Below, piece by piece: positions 1-6,256 of a DNA stretch of 33,937 bases. Numbering within the stretch: position 1 is the first letter of the stretch; each line of letters opens with the position of its first letter. Location: the NCBI GenBank assembly GCA_001796515.1, contig MGMS01000028.1:68355-102291 (forward strand), written 5' to 3'. A program made the position numbers and the translations under genes. This DNA comes from Chloroflexi bacterium RBG_13_51_36 (lineage in GTDB: Bacteria > Chloroflexota > Dehalococcoidia > GIF9 > AB-539-J10). A model generated the notes under the pieces. The model worked only from the letters and a program-made list of their open reading frames with translations, did no database searches and was not told where the DNA came from.

Positions 1-2
1 TG

Positions 3-962
3 TCGAGGAATCTGAGGAATAGGCATCTGGCGGCTTACCTGGAGCTTCACCGCAGCGGCAAGCTCAGGGAACGGGTGAGTACGTCTCTATCCTTGTTGGA
101 GAGATGCTGTGTCTGCCTTCGCAGTTGCGGTGTGAACCGCGTGGCCGGCGATGTAGGCAAATGCCATACAGGTCGTGAGGCGTTGGTGTCCAGCTATGGG
201 CCTCACTTCGATGAAGAAGTTCCGTTAGTGGGCAGGTATGGCTCGGGCATCATATTCTTTTCAAACTGCAACCTTACATGTCTATTCTGCCAGAATTATC
301 CCATCAGCCAGCTAGGCGAAGGGCGAGAAGTGAGCAAGAGAGAGTTAGCGTACATAATGCTCTCCCTTCAAGCTAAAGGATGCCACAACATAAACCTGGT
401 ATCGCCAAGCCATGTAGTTCCGCAAATCTTGGAGGCACTGGAGCTACCGGTAGAATCGGGCCTACACCTCCGTCTGGTATATAACAGCGGTGGTTATGAC
501 TCGCTGGAGACCTTGAGCATACTTGAGGGCATTGTTGAAGTCTATATGCCGGACATGAAATACGATGATGAGAAGATTGCCGGAGAGCTGTCGGGCATTG
601 CGAATTATCCTGAGGTAAGCAAAGCTGCAATCAAGGAAATGCATCGGCAGACAGGTGACCTCGAGATAAGCCGGGAGGGAGTGGCCCAACGAGGACTTCT
701 GGTTTGCTATTTGGTCTTACCTGACTGTCTGGCAGGAACGGAAGGGATCGTAAATTTTCTCAATAGAGAAATCTCCAGGGACACCTATCTCAACATCATG
801 GCTCAATACTATCTCTGTCACAAGGCTTTTCAAATTCCGAGTTTAGGGTGGCGAATATCTTCTGTAGAATTCCAGGAGGCGTTATCTCTAGCCCACAGGG
901 CCGGTCTAAGGCGGCTGGACAAGATCCATGCCACCGAGGGTCTTCTGCTGTGCCTAAAGTGA
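3..962 (+). CDS. PflX-like radical SAM protein (5' partial)
   Basis: Radical SAM iron-sulfur protein of the PflX group (COG1313), related to pyruvate formate-lyase activating enzymes. Counting from the GTG at 75, the cluster motif CNLTCLFC places Cys65, Cys69 and Cys72 as ligands of a [4Fe-4S] cluster that cleaves S-adenosylmethionine. An N-terminal set (Cys11, Cys12, Cys14, Cys18, Cys30) precedes it, as in PflX proteins. The frame stays open from base 3 through the GTG, and the upstream codons read like a family N-terminus (AAYLELHRSGKLRER). The true start therefore lies before the window and the GTG at 75 is probably internal. The target is unknown; PflX proteins are presumed activases or peptide modifiers. 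An acylphosphatase gene follows after 31 bases, probably in the same operon. Confidence 0.85.
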   Translation, partial: SRNLRNRHLAAYLELHRSGKLRERVSTSLSLLERCCVCLRSCGVNRVAGDVGKCHTGREALVSSYGPHFDEEVPLVGRYGSGIIFFSNCNLTCLFCQNYPISQLGEGREVSKRELAYIMLSLQAKGCHNINLVSPSHVVPQILEALELPVESGLHLRLVYNSGGYDSLETLSILEGIVEVYMPDMKYDDEKIAGELSGIANYPEVSKAAIKEMHRQTGDLEISREGVAQRGLLVCYLVLPDCLAGTEGIVNFLNREISRDTYLNIMAQYYLCHKAFQIPSLGWRISSVEFQEALSLAHRAGLRRLDKIHATEGLLLCLK

Positions 963-993
963 CGGGAGATATGTCGAGACAACGAGGGTATCT

Positions 994-1314
994 GTGAGCG
1001 AAGAGGGCGACTCGGTGTGGTGTAAGGAAATGACTGACACCGCACGCCTTTCGGCAACCGTTTATGGACGGGTGCAGGGTGTTTACTTCCGCTACTTCAC
1101 TCGAACCGAGGCCAGAAAATTAGGTTTGACGGGCTATGTGTGCAACCTTGCCGGCGGCGATGCCATTGAGGTTCAAGCTGAAGGAAGGAAACCACAGTTG
1201 CACAGGCTACTGGAGCAACTCAAGACAGGCCCGCCGGGAGCATGGGTCAGGAAGGTGGAAGTGGATTGGTCAGACTATTCAGCGCAGTTCGAAGATTTCA
1301 GGATAAGATACTGA
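994..1314 (+). CDS. acyP: Acylphosphatase
   Basis: Small cytoplasmic acylphosphatase that hydrolyses carboxyl-phosphate bonds such as acetyl or carbamoyl phosphate. The signature GRVQGVYFRYFTR carries the phosphate-binding loop and catalytic Arg; the Asn of GYVCNLAGGD is the usual catalytic Asn, and the chain ends in the typical FRIRY. The GTG at 994 has a GAGGG Shine-Dalgarno 5 bases upstream and gives 106 residues. The ATG at 1030 gives 94 residues, closer to the usual 90-95, but its AAGGA lies almost on the start codon. The family assignment is firm; the exact start is not. Confidence 0.9.
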   Translation: MSEEGDSVWCKEMTDTARLSATVYGRVQGVYFRYFTRTEARKLGLTGYVCNLAGGDAIEVQAEGRKPQLHRLLEQLKTGPPGAWVRKVEVDWSDYSAQFEDFRIRY

Positions 1315-1371
1315 GAAGACTCGAAGATCAAATTCAGAACTCCCAATGCAGAAAATGAAGGAACGGAGTAC

Positions 1372-1455
1372 TCAGTAGTCAATGGAGATAGGTGGCTACC
1401 GGCTACTGAATTTCGTCTGCTGGGTACGGGATTCAAGATCCAGGTTACTCCTGGA
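1372..1455. repeat. Two small inverted repeats in a convergent gap
   Basis: The 146-base gap between convergent acyP and the DUF362 gene holds no gene. TCAGTAG (1372-1378) faces CTACTGA (1403-1409) across 24 bases, and TCCAGG-TTACT-CCTGGA (1439-1455) forms a 6-bp hairpin. Neither is followed by a T-run on either strand, so a classical intrinsic terminator is not shown. They may be transcription-end structures or the remnant of a dispersed intergenic repeat. Confidence 0.35.
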
Positions 1456-1460
1456 CGGAC

Positions 1461-2213
1461 TCAGTCCTCAAGTTGAGGCCTGCCTTCACTAATCAGCTTT
1501 AAGTGCTGGCACTCAATCCCGGCTATTTGAGAGGCCCTCAGGTCAATTTCGTGGGGTTCCCCAATCAAAATCTTCCCGTAATCCTCCGTCTGTCCTTTCG
1601 TAGGGTCATCACCGTAAAAGAATTTTTGATGGGCTTCGATAATGCCCAGATCGAAAGGCAGAGTGAAGTAGAGGTCAGCAAGGACTTTCTCAATGCCCAA
1701 CTCACGCAGAGTTCCCCAGCCCCCTGACTTGCCCTTTTTGTACTTGCTCACTGGCAGCAGACTCAGAAGGTTTGCCACACTGAAGCGGCCAAAACGACCA
1801 CTCACCTTGAAGGGGGTCACGCTGATCAAGAAGTCGCTGCGCAACACCACATTGGGCACCCAAAAACTTTCTACAGCATAGAATTCAGTCAAAGGGTTCT
1901 GCACCTCGATGAAGATGGAATCCCTGATATCGAGCATTAGGACGTGATGAAAGTTGTATCCTAGAGCTTGATACACCGGATAAATCGATTCACCGCTGGG
2001 AGTGCCATCCGCAATAAGAATATCGGCATTGCTAATTCTTCTAATACCTCTGATAACGGCATTGAGCAGCTTTGGGCTTGTTGTTACAGGGTACGGCAAG
2101 GGATAACCGGCGCAAGGTTTAATCAAAACCCGTCTTGCCCAGGCTAGCTGTGGAGGGGGAGCAAACACAAAATCCGAGTCTTTCGCAATCATTGACTTCA
2201 CACGAGCTGCCAA
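1461..2213 (-). CDS. DUF362 domain protein
   Basis: A 250-residue member of the DUF362 family (PF04015), whose biochemical role is not settled; relatives are often tied to iron-sulfur or ferredoxin proteins. Family features are VLIKPCAGYPLPYPVTTSP near the N-terminus, an ADGTPSGES segment, and the C-terminal GEPHEIDLRASQIAG. No cysteine cluster is present, so it is the bare domain. The frame opens after a TGA with TTG at 2213 as first candidate; GTG at 2201 and ATG at 2192 are alternatives. It begins about 10 bases after the metallo-hydrolase gene and is the last gene of the pepA operon. Confidence 0.75.
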   Translation of the reverse strand: MAARVKSMIAKDSDFVFAPPPQLAWARRVLIKPCAGYPLPYPVTTSPKLLNAVIRGIRRISNADILIADGTPSGESIYPVYQALGYNFHHVLMLDIRDSIFIEVQNPLTEFYAVESFWVPNVVLRSDFLISVTPFKVSGRFGRFSVANLLSLLPVSKYKKGKSGGWGTLRELGIEKVLADLYFTLPFDLGIIEAHQKFFYGDDPTKGQTEDYGKILIGEPHEIDLRASQIAGIECQHLKLISEGRPQLED

Positions 2214-2223
2214 ATTTCAACAT

Positions 2224-2871
2224 TCACAAAGCTGGCTGCAATAGCAGAATCTCACGGGCAGCCGGCAGATTTTCACGGTCGAACTCTGCTTCGCTGTCCA
2301 CTATCCTTCTTACATTCTCCTTGCCTCTAAGGAACTCCTCGACAGTGGCTATCGGATAGGTACACTTGGGCGTCTTGAAATGCATAGGAATTGTTATTCT
2401 CGGCTTCAATTGGTCAGATACCTGAGAGGCTACAGAGGAATCAATAGTGAAGAAGCCACCCACAGGGGCGAATAGTATGTCGACGTCACCAATTTCAGTG
2501 ACCTGTGCAGAACTGAGCACGTGCCCTAAATCACCGAGGTGACAAAGCTTCATGTGGTCTACGGTGAAACAAAAAACTGTGTTAAGTCCCCTTTCCTGGC
2601 CGTGAGAAGTATCGTGAGACGTAGCAATGCCCTTGAACTGAATGCCTTTGACAGTCTTCTTACCACTGCCCTTAATCACTTCCGGTTTCCCCTGTACTGC
2701 GGAGACGTTGTTATGGTCACCGTGGTCATGACTCACCAGGACAACATCAGCAGTTTCCCTGATGGGAGAATAGTTGATGCCTCCACCCACGGCATAAGGG
2801 TCTGTGATTACTCTTAAACCATGTCGGGAGGTAATCAAGAAACAGGCATGACCTAGCCACTTCACTTTCAT
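2224..2871 (-). CDS. UlaG-like MBL-fold metal-dependent hydrolase
   Basis: Cytoplasmic metallo-beta-lactamase-fold hydrolase of the UlaG/YtkL-like group (Lactamase_B_3). The metal motif is SHDHGDHN (His48, His50, Asp52, His53), with further candidate ligands His86, Asp114 in HLGDLGH, and the His in IPMHFKTP. Its 215 residues are usual for a stand-alone member. The ATG at 2871 overlaps the pepA stop as ATGA and has GGAGG just upstream, so the two genes are translationally coupled. The substrate cannot be read from sequence. Confidence 0.88.
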   Translation of the reverse strand: MKVKWLGHACFLITSRHGLRVITDPYAVGGGINYSPIRETADVVLVSHDHGDHNNVSAVQGKPEVIKGSGKKTVKGIQFKGIATSHDTSHGQERGLNTVFCFTVDHMKLCHLGDLGHVLSSAQVTEIGDVDILFAPVGGFFTIDSSVASQVSDQLKPRITIPMHFKTPKCTYPIATVEEFLRGKENVRRIVDSEAEFDRENLPAAREILLLQPAL

Positions 2872-4376
2872 ATCGCCTCCTGATTCCTTGCCTCGCTCAA
2901 AGCTAATTCGACCAAGGTTCTAACTCCAAATCCAGTGGCTCCTTTCACGATATAACCGCCATCCTTGTGAGAGAGACGGGGGCCAGCTATGTCGAGATGA
3001 ACCCAGGGGGTATTATCAACAAATTCAGCCAAGAAGAGGGCAGCCGTAATGGCGCCGCCATATCTGTTGCCGGTATTCTTAATATCGGCGATTTCGCCCT
3101 TGTTCTGCTCTTTATACTCCTCAGCCAAGGGCATTTGCCACATCTTCTCGCCTGCTCTTTGCGCAGCCCTAAGGACCTTGTCTATCCAGCCCTGGTCGTT
3201 GCCAAAAAGACCACCATAGGACAGGCCCAAGGCAACCCGACAAGCCCCGGTTAAGGTCGCTAAATCTACGAGAGGGGATAGTCCAAGTTTCCGCGCGTAA
3301 CTCAGGGCGTCGGCCAGAATAAGCCTTCCTTCAGCATCTGTGCTTATCACCTCTATGGTCTTGCCGTTCATCGCCTTCAGTACATCTCCCGGCTTCAAGG
3401 CGGTGCCACTGGGTAGATTCTCGGTAGCCGGCATAATGGCGGTGACATTAATCTTCGGCTTCAATTGAGCGATAGCCGCAAGCGCTGCCATAACGGCGGC
3501 AGCACCGGCCATGTCATTCTTCATCTCGTCCATCCCTTCCGACGGCTTAATGGAGATGCCTCCGGAATCAAAAGTTATGCCCTTGCCCAGAAAACCCAGG
3601 GCTTCTTGGGAACGTTCAGCTCCTCTATAAGCAAGAGTTATTAGCTTGGGCGGCTGGTTGCTCCCTTTTGCTACCCCCAAGAACGCTTCCATCCCCATCG
3701 CCTCCATGTCTTCTCGGTCAAAGACCCTAAACTCCAAATTATGTTTGCTGGCTATTTCCTTGGCTATTTCTGCCATCTGACCAGGCGTCATGTAATTAGC
3801 TGGTTCATTACCCATATCTCGCGCCAAATTGGTGGCTTCAGCTACCAGCTTCCCTTTGCCAATGGCCGCCTCTAAAATTGGCACTTTGTCCCCTTCTTTT
3901 ATGACTACCAATATTTCTTTTATATCTTCATATTCCGGCTTTTTGTATTTGGTGAAGCTATAAAGCCCAAGAAGGGCGCCCTCAGCTATTGCCTCGGCTG
4001 AAGCCTCAAGCTCAATACCACCTATGCCAGTGCCATGGAGTATTGTAGCTATCCTGTGGCAATTGAATTTACGCAATGCCCGACAAGATTCTCCGGTCGC
4101 CCCGCGAACCTTATCCAGATTGAAATCCTGTCGCTTGCCCAACCCGGCAATGGCAACTATTCCTGCTGGCAGCTTCCCAAGTGTATGGAGGGTGCTAACT
4201 TCACCGAACTTGCCCTTGATCTCGCCGCGGCCGATTAGAGAGCTAATAGCGCCGTTTAAAGCCTTGTCTACAGCAGAGGTAGCGCCGCCCGGTTGTTCGA
4301 CACCCTCAAAAAGGTTTACCACGATAGCATCACTGTCGACTTGAGATATGTCTCCAACTCTAACCCTAATTTCCAA
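2868..4376 (-). CDS. pepA: Leucyl aminopeptidase (M17 family)
   Basis: Manganese/zinc-dependent cytosolic aminopeptidase that removes N-terminal residues from peptides. The catalytic domain shows GKGITFDSGG (Lys265, Asp270), Lys277, KNDMAGAA (Asp288) and STDAEGRL (Asp347, Glu349, Arg351), matching the two-metal site and catalytic Lys/Arg of the M17 family. The usual N-terminal macro-like domain covers about residues 1-165. The 502-residue length is typical. The start is TTG at 4376 with GGAG 7 bases upstream; the ATGs at 4383 and 4389 are out of frame. First gene of the operon pepA, MBL hydrolase, DUF362. Confidence 0.95.
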   Translation of the reverse strand: MEIRVRVGDISQVDSDAIVVNLFEGVEQPGGATSAVDKALNGAISSLIGRGEIKGKFGEVSTLHTLGKLPAGIVAIAGLGKRQDFNLDKVRGATGESCRALRKFNCHRIATILHGTGIGGIELEASAEAIAEGALLGLYSFTKYKKPEYEDIKEILVVIKEGDKVPILEAAIGKGKLVAEATNLARDMGNEPANYMTPGQMAEIAKEIASKHNLEFRVFDREDMEAMGMEAFLGVAKGSNQPPKLITLAYRGAERSQEALGFLGKGITFDSGGISIKPSEGMDEMKNDMAGAAAVMAALAAIAQLKPKINVTAIMPATENLPSGTALKPGDVLKAMNGKTIEVISTDAEGRLILADALSYARKLGLSPLVDLATLTGACRVALGLSYGGLFGNDQGWIDKVLRAAQRAGEKMWQMPLAEEYKEQNKGEIADIKNTGNRYGGAITAALFLAEFVDNTPWVHLDIAGPRLSHKDGGYIVKGATGFGVRTLVELALSEARNQEAI

Positions 4377-4467
4377 AATTCATCTCCATAGAATGCACGG
4401 ATTTTAGAACATTTATTTTACTTTATTTAAATGAATAATTGAAGAGGTTAGTAGAGGAGATTTCCTC

Positions 4468-5040
4468 TTATCTCGTTATTGCGTGCACTATCTTATCGAT
4501 CATGGCAGTAATATGCTGCCTGGTATCGATAACAAGGTGATTGCGAGAAATCTTTTCCCTCCACAGCTTCATCTTGTTGTGCACTTGCCATCTCGCGTCC
4601 GATCCATCATCAGGCGCAGGTGTTTCTTCCCGTGCCAGAAGGCGCTGCCGCACGACTTCGGCGGGAGCTTCAACCGAGACCGGAATGAACTTTGCGTAGG
4701 CCCTTTGTTCGGCGCGGCAGAAATACTCTCGATGACGCTCCAACAGGTTTGTGGCATCAAGAATCGCAGGAATTTCCTGCCTTGGCCGTCCCTCGACGAG
4801 TAGATGCCAAGCAGAGGAGAGGCGATTGTTTTCATTCTCTTCGTAATGCGGAGAGGCAAACAGAGTTTTTCGCAGGCTGTCGCTTGCCGAGATTAGGAAA
4901 ATAGACCTTTAAGCCGGTTGGCGGCAGGGAAAGGGCTTTCCTGTGCCTGGCAGACCACTGACCAGTAAAAGCGCGGGCTCTGCCCGTCGCTGAGGTAGGC
5001 TATCAAGACTTCGCTCTACTTTCTGTAAGTCTTCGTCCAA
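4468..5040 (-). pseudogene. Decayed P-loop kinase-like ATPase gene
   Basis: Read on the minus strand in one frame from TTG at 5040, this encodes a predicted small kinase (AAA_33/zeta-toxin-like P-loop family). LLLVSGLPGTGK is a clear Walker A, followed by SDSLRKTLFASPHY, ILDATNLLERHREYF, VEAPAEVVRQRLLAREETP and a C-terminal KISRNHLVIDT. A TAA at 4909-4911 interrupts the frame nine codons after the Walker A lysine, and the residue after that lysine is Pro, not Ser/Thr. Spacing across the stop is the same as I expect in an intact family member. This suggests a nonsense change or compensating indels rather than a net frameshift. The part after the stop is open to 4468. An alternative is a sequencing error. 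Confidence 0.7.
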
Positions 5041-5151
5041 GTTGCTTGGCGTACATCACGATTATCACCACGGATCAGTTTGCGCGTCAAAGCATTGCTT
5101 TTTCCGGGTTTCTTGTGGCGGAAACACAAAGCCGCTTCGCAGTCTGTGAGC

Positions 5152-6159
5152 CTATGTCTTTGCCAGTCCAACGGTGTTAAGGAAAGCAGCTACGATAAGC
5201 GGATCGAACTGAGTCCCAGCACAACGCTTTATTTCTTCTACAATATCAGTGATGGACATTGCCGATCGATACGGTCGGTCGGACATCATAGCGTCAAAGG
5301 CATCGGCTACAGCCAGGATTCTGGCTCCCAAAGGTATGGCATCGCCAATTATAACCTGATGAAGTCCGCCGCCGTCATAACGGGCGTGGTGGTGCTCAAT
5401 CATCTCAGTTATCTTCCCGCTGACCAGGGGCCGCACAATCTCGACACCGACGTGAACATGAGTCATGATGTGCTCGTACTCTTCGGGTGTCAGCTTGCCG
5501 GGCTTATTCTGGATAGCGGCGTCGACCGCAATCTTCCCGATATCATGGAGCAAACTTCCCCAGCGCAAATCTTCTAAATCCTGCGCAGATAGAGAAAGCT
5601 CATTACCCAGAGCTAATGATATTTCGGTCACTCGGCGAGAATGTCCGCCCGTATACTTGTCTTTCGCTTCCAGAGCAGATACCAGCGCCTCAATGGCGCC
5701 CAGGAAAAGTTTTTTGATCTCTCCCGTCTGCTCTTCAATCCTTTCCTCTAGGTATTGCTGGTACTCCCTTATCTCAAGCTGTAGATGTCTTTTCTCGAGA
5801 GCTCTTTTGACGGATAGAGAAAGTTCTTCCAGGTTGAAGGGCTTACAGATGTAGTCGTCAGCCCCTTTCTTCAAGCACTCAATGGCAATAGTAATGTCGT
5901 TGACTGCCGTGGCCATAATAATCGCTGTGTCATGGTATTCTGCTTTTATCTCGGGCAGGAGTTCCATCCCCGATTTACCGGGCATCTTCACGTCCAGCAT
6001 AACTAGGGCAATGGGGACGGTTGCCAGCATGTTCAGCGCCTGTTCTGCATCAGCCGCTTGCCCACATTGGTAACCCTCTCCTGTCAGTTTCGAGCAAAGG
6101 AGTCTCCTGATTCCAGGTTCGTCATCAACTATGAGCAGTGTATCTTGCTGGCTAGGCAT
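5152..6159 (-). CDS. Response regulator, REC plus HD-GYP domain
   Basis: Cytoplasmic response regulator of the RpfG type. REC domain about 5-120: acidic pair Asp12/Asp13, phospho-acceptor Asp56 (MLDVKMP), Lys106 (CKPF). A short coiled coil leads to the HD-GYP domain (about 150-330), which in this family hydrolyses cyclic di-GMP. Metal residues are visible: His173, His205-Asp206 (LLHDIGKI), His230 or His234, and His256/His257. The hallmark GYP segment is altered: HHHARYDGGGLHQ has GLH in place of GYP, so activity or partner binding may differ. It lies 97 bases after the PAS-kinase gene and is probably its cognate regulator. Confidence 0.9.
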   Translation of the reverse strand: MPSQQDTLLIVDDEPGIRRLLCSKLTGEGYQCGQAADAEQALNMLATVPIALVMLDVKMPGKSGMELLPEIKAEYHDTAIIMATAVNDITIAIECLKKGADDYICKPFNLEELSLSVKRALEKRHLQLEIREYQQYLEERIEEQTGEIKKLFLGAIEALVSALEAKDKYTGGHSRRVTEISLALGNELSLSAQDLEDLRWGSLLHDIGKIAVDAAIQNKPGKLTPEEYEHIMTHVHVGVEIVRPLVSGKITEMIEHHHARYDGGGLHQVIIGDAIPLGARILAVADAFDAMMSDRPYRSAMSITDIVEEIKRCAGTQFDPLIVAAFLNTVGLAKT

Positions 6160-6256
6160 ACTTCAGTTCTTTCTGGTCAGAAGTACTCTCGGTCATTGCT
6201 ACAGTTGTCTTTTATCTCTAACCGTTGAAATACTCTCCGCATTGATATAGTCTGTC

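Noticed and set aside
4451-4466. Hairpin AGAGGA-GATT-TCCTCT as a terminator
   Set aside because: No adjacent T-run; could be chance in AT-rich spacer.
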